From contig OY755042.1 in assembly GCA_963576565.1 (NCBI GenBank), forward strand, positions 13,742,262 through 13,806,261: a DNA stretch of 64,000 bases, given 5' to 3'. The translations under genes were made by a program, and so were the position numbers. Source of the stretch: Aspidapion aeneum (taxonomy: Eukaryota > Arthropoda > Insecta > Coleoptera > Brentidae). The notes below the pieces were generated by a model that saw nothing but the letters and a program-made list of their open reading frames with translations, had not been told where the DNA came from and did no database searches. Below are positions 1-10,426 of this stretch, in pieces (within the stretch, counting starts at the first letter, position 1; each line of letters starts with the position of its first letter).

Positions 1-1101
1 GGCAGACTGATGGGAACTATGATAAAACTATAGGAAAAAATTAAAAAACCCCAAAATTCTAATTTACTTCCCTCCCCTTTAAATGTAAAGTTAAGTAAAA
101 GTAACATTGCCTACTTCCGGACATGCTAGATAGCTGAGCTTTGGAAGACTGATAGTAACTATGATAAAGTTATAGAAAAAAATTAAAACACCCCAAAATT
201 CTAATGTACTTCCTTCCCCTATAAATGTAAAGTTATGTAAAAGTAACACTGCCCACTTCCAGAAACGCTAGAGAGCTGAGCATTGGAATGCTGATAGAAA
301 TTATGATAAAACCATGGGAAAAAATTTAAAAAGTTCAATATTTTCATTTACTCTCCTCCCCTATAAATGTAAAGTTATGTAAAAGTAACATTACCCACTA
401 CTACTACCCACACCAGAAACGCTAGAGAGCTGAGCATTGGAACACTGATAGGAACTATGATAAAACTATAGGACAAAATTTAAAAACACGACAATTTTAA
501 TTTATTTCTCTCCCTTATACATGTTAAGTTATGTAAAAGTAACATTGTGCACTTTCAGAAACGCTAGAGAGCTGAGCTTTGGAAGGCTGATAGGAACTAC
601 GATAAAACCATGGAAAAAAATTAAAAAACCTCAAAAATTTAAGTAAGGCATTGCAAAAGTTTTGAACAATATTCCGCATATTTTACTACTTTAAAAATTA
701 AGTATTATCCAATTCCTTTAAAAAAGAAGTGAAATCATAACAAAAACATTTGATGTAAAAAAAGCCAAGTACGCGAAAATGGCATTCCGTAAAAAGAATT
801 GAGATAAAAGTAAAGCCAAGTTCTCCAATACAAATTTCAAAATGAAAGGTTTTTACTAGTTTGGAAATATTTTTCTAAACTTGGCTATTACGGCTGTAAA
901 TGACTCTTAGGCACAGTGCTAAATTGAACATAAAGAAATTTGGCTGCAATAGCAAAGTTTAAAAAAAACATTTCCAAACTAGTAAGAACCTTTCATTTTG
1001 AAATTTGTATTGGAGAACTTGGCTTTACTTTTATCTCAATTCTTTTTACGGAATGCCATTTCGCGTACTTGGCTTTTTTACATGAAATGTGTTTGTTATG
1101 A
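1..1101 (+). repeat. Minisatellite-plus-hairpin element, copy 1 (5' end outside window)
   Basis: Positions 1-650 are about four head-to-tail units of ~147 bp (recurring AGAGAGCTGAGC, GATAAAACTATAGG, AATTTACTTCCCTCCCC). From about 731 to 1101 comes a long hairpin: a ~150-nt arm starting TCATAACAAAAACATTT is repeated in inverse orientation and ends at TTTTGTTATGA-like sequence. The same layout recurs elsewhere in the window. No coding capacity. The plan (tandem array in the centre, stem-loop end) resembles non-autonomous Helentron/HINE-type rolling-circle elements, but that assignment is inference. Confidence 0.75.
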
Positions 1102-1111
1102 TACAAAGATC

Positions 1112-1205
1112 TCTATGTCTTCTTATAGTAAACCTCGGATATAGCGAATCAGTTTCCGTGCAAACTTCAAGTTTACTATATCCGGACTTTACTATATATA
1201 TTTGT
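1112..1205. repeat. Fragment with pogo/Tigger-like terminal repeats
   Basis: Contains ATAGTAAACCTCGGATATAG followed by an inverse-related end (TATCCGGACTTTACTATA). The same left motif occurs at 11520-11545. Such 'AACCTCG.ATA..CGAA' ends are typical of pogo/Tigger-type MITEs. Confidence 0.4.
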
Positions 1206-1884
1206 TTGAAGAATAACTCCTGATTTGTGCGTTTTCCGGTGTTTTGTTATGATTTTTTAAAATGAATATTCCATTTTCTCTTATTTTTTCAATATTTCAA
1301 ATATTTCCAATATTTCCATATATTTCCAATGTTTCAGGAAATATTTCCGGAAATGTTTCCGAAAATATATTTCTGGAAATTTTACGACACTAGGGGCATC
1401 ACTACAGCTGTATAATCATAGCTACACTGTGGTCATAGAAAATCGACCCTTTTTAACTTTTTATTAGATTTTTTGCTATCGAGAAAAATCGGTCACGGAA
1501 TTAAATAAAAAAAATAATAATTAGAAAATAAACAATTTTAATGTTTATAAAAATCTAAGTAGCAAAAGTAAGCCAATTTAAATTAAAAAAATATGAGAAA
1601 AAGGAAAAAAAAGGGAAATTGACAATAAACAAGTTTTGTTACAGTAGAAATTTTTATAAAATGTTTTCAATCTTCGTTTTAATGGTTTTTTGGGACTAAA
1701 AATTAAATTTCTGCGAATAATTTTTTATTAATAATATTACTTTATCTTTATAATATCCGCCATAATATCATTATTTTATATACAATATCTTTTTATTGAT
1801 TACTTCCAGTAATTCATTCAACTTTATTGCCTACCGTGGCTTAGCCTCGCAGGGGCCATGTTGGTCCGGCAAAAATGTAAAAAA
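1206..1884. other. No gene seen
   Basis: AT-rich, low-complexity stretch with (ATTTCC)-like motifs at 1300-1380 and long A/T runs. No credible reading frame, RNA gene or intact mobile element was found. Confidence 0.6.
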
Positions 1885-2478
1885 TGCTCACACTAGGTAC
1901 CAGTACTGCTAGGTACTAAAGTTATAGTGTACGTGTGAGCTAATATAACTTAAAACCGAAATATATTTTATTCAACTCCAGACTCAATTACCTTTCGTTT
2001 GATACCACACAAGCCATGTTTTGACTTAAATTCTAATTTTTGAAAAACTAAAATGTATTTTGTTTAACTCCGGATGCAATTACCTTTCGTTTGATACCAC
2101 ACGCCATATTTTCACCTAAACCTTATCATTTGAAATCTTCCCCCACCCTTAAAAAAAATGATAATGTATTTTGTTTAACTCCAGACTCAATTACCTTTCG
2201 TTTGATATCACACACGCCCTCCATATTTACACATAAACTCTAGTTTTTTTTAATCTACCCCCATCCTTTTATTTGGTTTGTGTTTAGTGGATTTTGTTCA
2301 TTCTTAAATGGGATCATCTCAACCCAAGACACAGCCCAGGTACCAAATTTTATTAAAATCGGGCAAGCGCTTTTTGTGGGTGGGTTGGTCGTTAGAGACA
2401 GACAGACAACTTTTTTTTTTTTCGAAAAAATTAGCAACACCATAGCTCACACTACTATAGTAACTAGTAGTGTGAGCT
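1885..2478. repeat. AGCTCACAC-ended composite repeat, copy 1
   Basis: Begins with a hairpin-like block GCTCACACTAGGTAC...GTGTGAGCT and ends with a second one, AGCTCACACTACTA...TGTGAGCT. Between them three ~100-bp direct repeats recur (TTTAACTCC..., ATTACCTTTCGTTTGATA, then a run of A/C). A GACAGACAGACA run sits near the right end. A full second copy lies at 4769-5485. Noncoding. Confidence 0.75.
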
Positions 2479-3440
2479 AAAATAACATTATTTGCAATAA
2501 GAGGGGACCGTCGGAAGTTTTGGAACCCGGGCTCGAGTTTAGGCCGCTATGCCACTGATTTGCTGGTAAAGTTTTGAACTTTTTTTTTGTGTAAAACACA
2601 AATGGTGCAACTTTTTCTCTGAGTGTAATGTGACTACATTACTGTCATTCAGGATTTGTCGCTACTTGTTGATATATCTTCTTTGGCCTTAAATTAATTC
2701 AGTTCCAATTTATAATATATCAATTTCTGTTTAACATTAAAATAAAGAGGCAAGACATTTTTTGTACTATAATAAGAAAATATTCTCTTGGTGAATAGGA
2801 AAGCACAAATTATTTTACTTCAAAGCAATTTGCTTTGATCTAAGACATTTTTTATTACCGTGTGGTTGTAATCTATATTTAATCACTCCCAGGGTTTTAT
2901 TTTAATAAATGCAAAATGCAGTAGGTCCACACAACCGTGTTTTACGAGCTTAGCATTCGCCGTTCCCGCGATTTGCTTGCGTTCGGTGAGAACGGCTTGG
3001 TCATGAGCGGCTAGTTCACAACTTGCATTCCGTTTGCTATTGGTCGAAATAGTCAGCTGAGTTTTTGATGTTGAACGTTGCCGTTTAAGATTATTATTAT
3101 ATTATATTAAGAGATGGTGCCACCAGTCAAGCATTTAACAAACATTATATTTACAGCTTTCGGCGTAAAATACGAATATATACTAGTTGTAAGTGATTAA
3201 AAAGTGTAGTGGTTTGTGCAGTACATACCTTGAATTTAAGTAAATCTATTCATATGCCGATGAGCTTTTTTTTATTGTTTTTTAAAAACATATTATATTC
3301 TTTTACAGTTCATGTCATTATTTTTGGGACAACTTTTTACAACTTTTTTTTGTTGGCCTATGCTTTTTGTTATGGTAAACAACTGATAACTGTCAAAAAG
3401 TTATCTCAAAAACTATGATATATAGTTTAAATTAGCTTCC
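2479..3440. other. No gene seen
   Basis: Mixed AT-rich DNA with a slightly GC-richer patch at 2940-3060. Short open frames here lack any recognisable motif and are judged chance. Confidence 0.55.
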
Positions 3441-3466
3441 CTATCCTGTTTCCCTGTCGAAATCAT

Positions 3467-3606
3467 CTACTGAGATACAAGAGAAACTTAAGCAAGAGTG
3501 GGCGAAAATAAACTGATTTACATATCGATCAATAGTTCGATTACAAATAAAAATAAATTTTCGCCTACTCATGTTTAGGTTTCTCTCGTATCTCTCGGTA
3601 GATGAC
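3467..3606. repeat. Inverted repeat upstream of hammerhead copy A1
   Basis: A ~48-nt arm (ATCATCTACTGAGATACAAG..., 3467-3515) is matched in reverse by 3555-3606 (...CTCTCGGTAGATGA), leaving a ~40-nt loop. The right arm corresponds to sequence directly upstream of the hammerhead in the element at 34122, so this is the foldback end of the hammerhead-bearing repeat. Confidence 0.7.
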
Positions 3607-3694
3607 GCTTCTTGCGAGAGTTTTCTCACTATTTACATAGGATTAGAGACAAAACCGTCTAATTAACTTCGCAAGAGTTTCCCATTAACCAAGC

Positions 3695-3738
3695 AGTGTT
3701 CTGAGGAGTCCCATAAAGACGAAAAAGTTAACTGTCAA
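3695..3738 (+). ncRNA. Hammerhead ribozyme A1, disrupted
   Basis: AGTGTT, CTGAGGA, a four-pair stem II position GTCC/AGAC with loop CATAA, then GAAA, a short self-complementary stem III and the TC cleavage dinucleotide. Compared with copy A6, stem II has a C-A mismatch and stem III has lost its first C-G pair. The 3' strand of stem I is separated by a hAT insertion; it resumes at 5599. Probably inactive. Cleavage by such motifs is established knowledge for hammerheads. Confidence 0.7.
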
Positions 3739-3982
3739 TAGGGTTACCAGACGTCCGGATTAATCCGGGCATGTCCGGATTTTTACTACGTCCGGGTGGG
3801 TCCGGGCGGATTTTTCATAAACGTCCGGATTTTAAAGTAGTTCTGAGGAGTCCCATAAAGACGAAAAAGTTAACTGTCAATAGGGTTACCAGACGTCCGG
3901 ATTAATCCGGACATGTCCGGATTTTTACTACGTCCGGGTGGGTCCGGGCGGATTTTTCATAAACGTCCGGATTTTAAAGTAG
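3699..3982. repeat. Nearly perfect 142-bp tandem duplication
   Basis: 3699-3840 is repeated as 3841-3982 with one visible difference (CCGGGCATG versus CCGGACATG). The unit spans the junction between the hammerhead core and the left end of the hAT element, so the duplication arose after that insertion and is recent. Confidence 0.92.
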
Positions 3983-4082
3983 CCGCCTTTATAAAAATCA
4001 AATAATGCAAAATAAACTAGTTTCAAAAAATGTAATTAAACAATAATCATCGATAAATTTAGCTGTGTGAATTCACCTTTAA

Positions 4083-4385
4083 GCGGGGTCTTCACATAAC
4101 GTTTTACCTTACATCTTGCCTGTTCAGTCAAAACGCATCAAGTAAAACTTTGTGTGTAGACGGAAAAACGGACGTTTTACTTGAACTGATTTAAGACGGA
4201 AGACCGCCCAGAGAACTGACCGGATCACGCATTGTTTTTCAATAAAACCATCGTTTTGTATCAAAAACTGATCTAAAAATGTACGTTAAAACTATCAAGT
4301 GTCTACGCTAGTCTTTCAACCGTCATACTTGACCCTTTTGACTGACAGGCAAGACGTAAGATAAAAAGTTTTGTGAAGACCGCGC
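4083..4385. mobile_element. 303-bp MITE flanked by TTAA
   Basis: Inverted ends of roughly 60 bp (GCGGGGTCTTCACATAACG at left, reverse-related ...TTTTGTGAAGACCGCGC at right) bounded by TTAA at 4079-4082 and 4386-4389. TTAA targets are typical of piggyBac-type transposition; no coding sequence is present. Confidence 0.75.
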
Positions 4386-4768
4386 TTAAAGTAGTATTAT
4401 TAATTTCGCCTTGTTGAAGTTTACACTTCTGCCGTGTGGTCTTAAGCACACACAGTTTTTTTGATGAAGTTTGTAATCTAAAAAAGTACATATCAGACAA
4501 TTCTACTTCTGATGACCACAATCTGCCTACCCACGAAAAATGGGCGAAATATTTTAATGCAAGTATTTCTACCCAGTCTCATGACTTCATACAATTTAAG
4601 AAATATGAGCTGGTCAGAATTTTACGATTTTGTACTTCTGCCTAAAAATTCAACGCTGTTAAATAAAATACAAAGCAGTGAAAAGTACCTATAAAATAGT
4701 AGGTATATTATGTTATTTATTAGTTATTGTTTCAATAAAAAATACTCTGCCAATATATGGGCCCCTAA

Positions 4769-5485
4769 GCTCACACTAGGTACTATAGTTATAGTGTACG
4801 TGTGAGCTAATATAACTAAAAACTGAAATATATTTTATTCAACTCCACTAAATTACCTTTTGTTTGATACCACACAAGCCATGTTTTAACTTAAACTCAA
4901 ATTTTTGAAATCCACCCCCACCCTTAAAAAAAACAAAAACTAAAATGTATTTTGTTGAACTCCGGACTTAATTACCTTTCGTTTGATATCACACACGCCA
5001 TATTTTCATTTAAACTCTAATTTTTGAAATATACCCCTACCCTTTTTTAAAATAAATTAAAATGTATTTTGTTTAACTCGAGACTCAATTACCTTTCGTT
5101 TGATATCACACACGCCATATTTTCACATAAACTCTAATTTTTGAAATCTATCCCCACCCTTTTATTTGGTTTGTGTTCGGTGGATTTTGTTCATTTTTAA
5201 ATGGGACCATCTCGACCCAAGACCCAGCCTAGATACCAAATTTCATTGAAATCGGCCAAGCGGTTTTTGAGTTATGCGCGTTGGTCGTTACAGACAGACA
5301 TACAGACAGACAGACAGACAGACATACAGACAGACAGACAGACAGACGGCGCGACAAAAAAGTTTCAAAATCATCTGAAACGCAAAGATATATAAAAATT
5401 TTTTAAATCGGAGCAACTTTTTTTTTCTCGAAAAAATTAGGATCACCATAGCTCACACTACTATAGTATAGTATATGTGTGAGCT
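4769..5485. repeat. AGCTCACAC-ended composite repeat, copy 2
   Basis: Same plan as 1885-2478: palindromic AGCTCACAC/GTGTGAGCT block at each end, three ~100-bp direct repeats containing ATTACCTTTCGTTTGATATC, then AAATCGGCCAAGCGGTTTTT followed by a GACA microsatellite. Noncoding; inserted in the hAT element. Confidence 0.75.
5291..5347. repeat. (GACA)n microsatellite
   Basis: Runs of CAGACAGACA interrupted by CATACA, an internal part of the AGCTCACAC repeat. A shorter derivative is at 2396-2408 in copy 1. Confidence 0.85.
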
Positions 5486-5600
5486 AAAAGTTGATTTTGT
5501 GTGTGGCATCGAAAAAATTTTGACGTCCGGATTTTGTCCGGATTTTCTTAACGACTGGCCATGGCTAGAGACGTTTTTATCTGGTAACCCTAACTGTCAA

Positions 5601-5900
5601 CACTTATTAGGTGTCCATTAGATCTTGGACCCCCTGGAGGTTAAGCTTTCAAGCTACCCACGGAAAAATATGAGAGAAACAAAAACTCCTTTTTACTCGA
5701 TTAGCTACTAAACTTGTTTGATTTTTTTTTAAATTCACGGGTAATAAATTTCACGTTTGTTAGTATTATTTGGCTTAAAAATTCCGCTGACTGACGCTCA
5801 CGTGTCTGATGGCGGGTAAAAACGCAATAAGCGTTGACCTGGCTTGAAAAGCAGAAGTGCTGTCGTAGGTCACGTATTAGTTTGTTTCTTTTTATTTTTT
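5601..5900 (+). repeat. 3' part of hammerhead repeat A1
   Basis: Resumes the hammerhead repeat after the hAT insertion: TTAGGTGTCCATTAGATCTT, GGACCCCC, then the terminal ACGGAAAAATATGAGAGAAA block and TCGATTAGC. A further block GCGTTGACCTGGC...GTCGTAGGTCA (5833-5875) recurs at 7386-7427. Confidence 0.65.
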
Positions 5901-6184
5901 TATTTTTTATTCATGTCTACGTTCATAAACATTAGACTAGCATTACTGGTAGGTCGTAGGTCTGGAGTAAGATATCTTTTCTAGAACAGATACACGTATT
6001 AGGTTTTTATTATTTATTGTATGCGCAAATTCAATTAAGTTTTTATTACAACTAAATGGCAAATAGAAGAATTTACAAAAATTTAAGTCAAAACCATTTT
6101 CCTGTCAATATAGGGTTGTCTCCTGAAATTCTCCTTGAAGTGTTTTACAACTCTCCAATGAGAAAACTTCACGAGACAATTTAA

Positions 6185-6310
6185 AAAATCATCAGCAAAT
6201 GCCAATGATTTCACATGTTTGACCTTTGAAATAATTTTGTTGAAGGCAATAAAAAGAAGTGGTTAGAGATTTGACCCTTGGGGCCTATCAGAAGAACTTA
6301 CATAAATAGT
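6185..6310 (-). pseudogene. LINE reverse transcriptase fragment
   Basis: On the - strand, GPKGS-like and then LLFIAFNKIISKVKHVKSLA followed by FADDF are readable. This matches the PQGS...LL..I..N.......FADD core (RT motifs 4-5) of non-LTR retrotransposons. A single-base frameshift and an in-frame stop separate the two parts. Only ~40 residues survive. Confidence 0.6.
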
Positions 6311-6942
6311 AGACCTACTACCTTTTAATTCCACAAACTGATATCTTTTACTTGTGCTATTTCCCAAATAAGATTAAATTAAATTAGTTAATATGAAAAA
6401 ACATCCATTCCAGTTAGTCCATTCCAATTGTTTAAAACCGAAACTTATGTTTTGTCATTGCCAGCACTGTAGTTTCTAACTTTTGATTTTTAGCCTACTA
6501 CATTAAAACTACTACTCCTAAAATGAATACAAGGGTTTTCACAGAAGAGAAATTTATCAAAAATATATATTTCAACAAGAGTTGCAAAATCCAATACAGT
6601 GTTAAAAATTGCCCTAACCAAATAGAATTATAGAATATGTATCCCGAATTTCTTTAAAATCGGATTAGTTTGTGAGATTAGTGTTAATAAAAAAGCCCTG
6701 TTAGTTTATATTTGTATTAAATATTGAATATTGATAAACTTTCTAGTTAAACATAATTTATTATTCCATTTAAAGGATAAGGTTGAATCTAAAACTAATT
6801 ATATGATATGCTATTTTCCTTGGAAAAATTGTAGTAATAATATACTTAAATTATATTAAACATTCAATATTCTCAATACTTTCATAAAACAAATATTATA
6901 TATTTCTGGAATGAGTTTAAAACCGAACCACCTAAGTTAAAC
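6311..6942. other. AT-rich 5' flank of the odorant receptor
   Basis: No repeat with defined ends and no clear TATA box or initiator could be assigned. It must hold the receptor promoter if exon 1 is correctly called. Confidence 0.4.
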
Positions 6943-7123
6943 ATGGATTCAAAAATTTGCGTATTGGAATTTACGTTAAAACTCCTTAAATTTTGGCAAA
7001 TTTTTCCAAGAAATGAAAATCAAATTAACCGATCATATTACATAAAATATGTTATTATATACATTTTGGGGAGCAACATATATCTTGTAGGAAGTATTTT
7101 ACATTTCATCGTTTCTGTTAAAG
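6943..7123 (+). CDS. Odorant receptor exon 1 (N terminus and TM1)
   Basis: Starts at ATG 6943 (MDSKICVLEFTLKLLKFWQI), the typical short cytosolic N terminus of insect odorant receptors, with a leucine/tryptophan-rich stretch before the first membrane helix (residues about 30-55, YIKYVIIYILGSNIYLVGSI). It ends at AAAG with donor GTACGA, leaving phase 1. The frame is open upstream of the ATG for some distance, but this Met gives the usual family N-terminal length. The leftover G joins the first two bases of exon 2 to make a glycine codon. Confidence 0.85.
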
Positions 7124-7171
7124 GTACGACATTACATAGAGTCATTTAGCACTTAGACCAGGGTTAAGTAC

Positions 7172-7660
7172 TAAATCTATAGAAAACCAAACAAGTTTCG
7201 TGGCTAATCGGGTAAAAAGAAGTTTTTGTTTCTCTCATATTTTTCCGTGGGTAGCTTGAAGCTTAACCTCACGGGGGTCCAAGATCTAATGGACACCTAA
7301 TAAGGGTTGACAGATCACTGCTTGGTCAATGTGACACTCTTGCGAAGTTAATTAGACGGTTTTGTCTCTAATCCTATGCAAATAGCGTTGATCTGGCCTG
7401 AAAGGCAGAAGAGCTGTCGTAGGTCATGAATTAGTTAGTTGTATCACATTGACGAAACATTGTTCTGAGGAGTCCCATAAGGACGAAACAGTTAACTGTC
7501 AACACTTATTAGGTGTCCATTAGATCTTGGACCCCCGTGAGATTAAGCTTTCAACCTTCCCACGGAAAAATATGAGAGAAGCAAAAACTCCTTTTTACCC
7601 GATTAGCCACGAAACTTATATGATTTTTTAAATTCACGTTTGTAAATCTATAGACTTATC
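7172..7660. repeat. Two hammerhead repeats in inverse orientation (intron 1)
   Basis: 7172-7385 is a - strand copy, recognised by AAGTTTCGTGGCTAATCGGG, CACGGGGGTCCAAGATCTAA and ACCTAATAA; its ribozyme core is missing between GTTGACAG and CACTGCTTGG. 7440-7660 is a + strand copy with the core. Together they form a large inverted repeat centred near 7420. Confidence 0.75.
7459..7506 (+). ncRNA. Hammerhead ribozyme A2
   Basis: CTGAGGA (7465-7471), stem II GTCC/GGAC with loop CATAA, GAAA, stem III CAGTTAACTG, TC at the cleavage site, and stem I TGTT/AACA (four certain pairs). All core nucleotides of the hammerhead consensus are present. It lies in the sense orientation inside intron 1 of the odorant receptor. 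Confidence 0.8.
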
Positions 7661-7929
7661 TTCCGCCGGTTTAAGTGTGTTTTTAATACTTACAGCTCAA
7701 GGTAAAAAAAAACTGTAAAGGTTTAGTTTACGCTTCCGAGTACTAGCATAGTAAGTATTTCTCAGTGAGTTTAATCTCACAATAATTCAAATTTACGTAA
7801 AATTTAGTACCTGTAAATTAAAAATCAATCGGTCGTCATGTTGTATTCCCATACCGTACACTTTACGTTTCGAGTTTTTAGAGCTACTGCGATATATATT
7901 TTAAAAAGAGCTGTATTAAGCCTATCGTT

Positions 7930-8430
7930 ACCAGGAATGCTTTTGAAAGTCAATTTCCAATTTTAATTTTAGATTTTGACCTTTTTATATATGTATGACT
8001 AATATTAGTTTGCTGTAACACTGTCCATAATTTTTCAACTGGAACGGAATCATATGCTTTTCATAGGTCCACAAAGGTAACATGAGTTTCTATATTTCTG
8101 GCACTCGTTTTCTCAATTACTTGTTTAAGACAAAAAACATTATCACTACAAGATCTGCCTGCACGAAACCCACTTTGCCATTCTTGTTCTTGTTCATAAA
8201 AATCATTCTCTATTAGATCTCTAAGAATCCTACTGTACAATATACTTAGAGTACTGGGGTACTGGTTATTGAAATTCCTTTGTAATTGTTGCAATCCAAC
8301 TTGTTTCCTTTTTTATGTATTAAGAATATGAAAATGTTCCAGTCATCAGGTACTGGATGTCCGTTAATGCATTTATTAATAATATTTGTGAGATTTTCTA
8401 GTAGTGTTTGTTCTCTGATCCATATTTAAA
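7930..8430 (-). pseudogene. RTE-like LINE reverse transcriptase fragment
   Basis: The - strand reads LTNIINKCINGHPVPDDWNI..., IHKKGNKLDCNNYKG, SILYSRILRDLIENDFYEQE, WQSGFRAGRSCSDNVFCLKQ, VTFVDL and, after a stop, KAYDSVPVEKLW. This is RT motifs 1-3 with the first catalytic aspartate region (FVDL.KAYD) of an RTE- or CR1-like element. Frameshifts and stops show decay. The palm YADD box is absent. Confidence 0.75.
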
Positions 8431-8535
8431 AATTTCAGGTTTCATGGTGATAACTGGTAAACTCAAAGGTCAAAAAATATTTTACCATTAATTTATTGAC
8501 CTCTGTGAATCTTTTAACTAACAATTTATTGAATA

Positions 8536-8690
8536 CAACAATCATAACAAAAACATTTCATGTAAAAAAAACCCAAGTACGCGAAAATGGCATTCCGTAA
8601 AAAGAATTGAGATAAAAGAAAGCCAAGTACTCCAATGCAAGTTTCAAAATGAAAGGTTCTTACTAGTTTGGAAATGTTTTTTTAAACTTT
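8536..8690 (+). repeat. Hairpin arm of minisatellite element, isolated copy
   Basis: Contains ATAACAAAAACATTTCATGT, GCGAAAATGGCATTCCGTAA and TTCTTACTAGTTTGGAAATG, the left hairpin arm seen at 731 and 26431, without the minisatellite or second arm. Confidence 0.75.
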
Positions 8691-8699
8691 GGATTTTTA

Positions 8700-10410
8700 C
8701 TTGGTTGGCTGTAAAACAAAGGCATACCTACGTAACTATCTGTCAAAACTTTGTCTTTTATTTTATTTTTATTTATCTGTTAGAGTTTTAAAGTTTCTAA
8801 ATTACTTAAGATTTTTTTGAGTCACATTATTAATCAAATTTAACATGGAAAGGTTTCCAAATTGGGAGAAAGTAGATATGTATGAATGTTATATTTTGTG
8901 TAATAAGAATGCTGGAAGGGCTCGAGATATGTACTTTCAGAGATATCCAGAAAGATGACAACCAGGTTTGCCAATCTTCAGAATACTAGAAATAATTTAA
9001 TTGAATATGGTTCCTTTAAAAAACAAAATTGTTATCGACAACCTGATGAAAATATTGAAGCTCTAGTTTTAGAAAGTGTCGTTGACAATCCTCGCATCTC
9101 CCTTTGTGAACTGGAAAATAATGTTGAAGTACCCAAAACAATTGCCCAAAAAATTCTTAAAAAATTTAAGTATCATTCATATGAAACACATATTAGTCAA
9201 GCACTCCGAGATGGTGACTTAGAAAGAAGAAGGTTCTGTGGTCCGATGAAAGCAGGTTTACAAACTGCGGGGTGTTTAACAGACATAACTACGTGTACTG
9301 GGCCGATGAAAATCCGTTCTTAAGTCTTGAGGTGCACCATCAAGTTAGGTGGGTTTGAATGTATGGCTAGGAGTCACAACCGGACACATACTATTTAACA
9401 TTTTTTATAAGAATTTCACGGCACCTCGATATCTAAAAATTCTACAAAATTACATTCACCAAATTTTAGAAAATTTGCCTCTTCAAGATGTAGCAAACAT
9501 GGGGTTCCAGCAAGATGGAGCACCTCCACATAATGCAAGAATCATAACCGACTATTTAAATCAGCAACATGGAAATAATAATATAATAAATAAAGTTTAT
9601 TCTACTACTTATAATACGATAGAAGAACTTGAGGCAGCAGTTGTTCAAGCCATAGAAGAAATTCCTGAACAAATGATTAAAGATGCATGCATGTCTCTAA
9701 TTCCCCGATGCAGGATTTGCATGAATAACAACGGTGGAATTTTCGAACATTTGCTTATTTATTTCAAAACTTTGTTATCGGTTTTTAGTTTTATTTTAAA
9801 TTAAATAGTAAATGCAAACTTTTGTTTCAGAAATAAAAGATAGATTTTAACTAATTGTATTATTTCTGAGCCAGAGAAAAATTAGAAATAAGGGCCTTTG
9901 CATATAAATTAAATAAATGCAAAAGTTTTGAAAGGTAGTTAGATAGGTATGACAACAAACGCAACTACGGCATTTGTTTCACACCCAAAATTTACATTTT
10001 TCGTCATCCAAAGATAGGCGTATTATACACCGTTAAAAAGCTCCTTTTATGCTCTATTTACTGAAAAATATAAATCCAATATGGCGGTCATAAAAAATAA
10101 CAAAGTTGGCTATGGTTTCAAAAAAACTAGAAGGCCTAGAAAAAAATTGTTAGCGTCATTCAATTAACCGTAGTTACTTATACAAAACTACCAAATTTTA
10201 TTAAATTTGTCCCAAGATGGCGGTGATATTTCAATTTTTCAAAAAACACAATTTTTAGTTTTTGTTCGATATTTTAAAAACCCCTGTAGATATTTTTAAT
10301 TTTAATACGATTGGGCTTAGAATAGCGCAATTTTTGTCTTTTTTAAACAAACTCGTATCTCTTACCGTTTCCGAAATCCCCATGTAGTTGCTTTTATTTG
10401 GGACACCCTG
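8700..10410 (+). mobile_element. Tc1/mariner-superfamily element with DUF4817-type transposase, internally deleted
   Basis: Contains the broken transposase at 8845-9804 and a 450-bp 3' noncoding part. The right terminus is GGGACACCCTG at 10400-10410 followed by TA. A related end, TA then CAGGGTGTCCC, occurs at 48553-48565, so the repeats are inverse and the target is TA. The left end is not recognisable; it was probably lost near the hairpin arm at 8536. The right end abuts the splice acceptor of receptor exon 2. Confidence 0.65.
8845..9804 (+). pseudogene. Dead DDE transposase (DUF4817/Tc3-like)
   Basis: Starts MERFPNWEKVDMYECYILCN and keeps ARDMYFQRYPER before a frameshift; the next frame has LIEYGSFKK and a helix-turn-helix part (NPRISLCELENNVEVPKTIA). 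The catalytic part includes LWSDESRFTN in a shifted frame (first Asp) and GFQQDGAPPHNARI (second Asp). The segment that should carry the third acidic residue (SPDLTPLDF in the relative at 50419) is deleted between GNN and KVYSTT. At least two frameshifts and two internal deletions make it inactive. Confidence 0.8.
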
Positions 10411-10426
10411 TATATTATCGTTTTAG

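Larger units (their letters stand above)
3739..5592. mobile_element. Non-autonomous hAT-like element nested in a hammerhead repeat
   Basis: Terminal inverted repeats TAGGGTTACCAGA / TCTGGTAACCCTA, flanked by the 8-bp target duplication ACTGTCAA at 3731-3738 and 5593-5600. Subterminal CGTCCGGATT motifs recur at both ends, as expected for transposase-binding sites. 8-bp duplications and TAGGG-type ends are hAT features. No transposase is encoded. The left end is part of the 142-bp duplication, so the original element probably began at 3881. A TTAA-flanked MITE and the AGCTCACAC repeat are nested inside. Confidence 0.85.

Noticed and set aside
5833..5880. Second ribozyme in the GCGTTGACCTGGC...GTAGGTCA block
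   Set aside because: It lacks the CTGANGA/GAAA order and does not fold into hammerhead stems.
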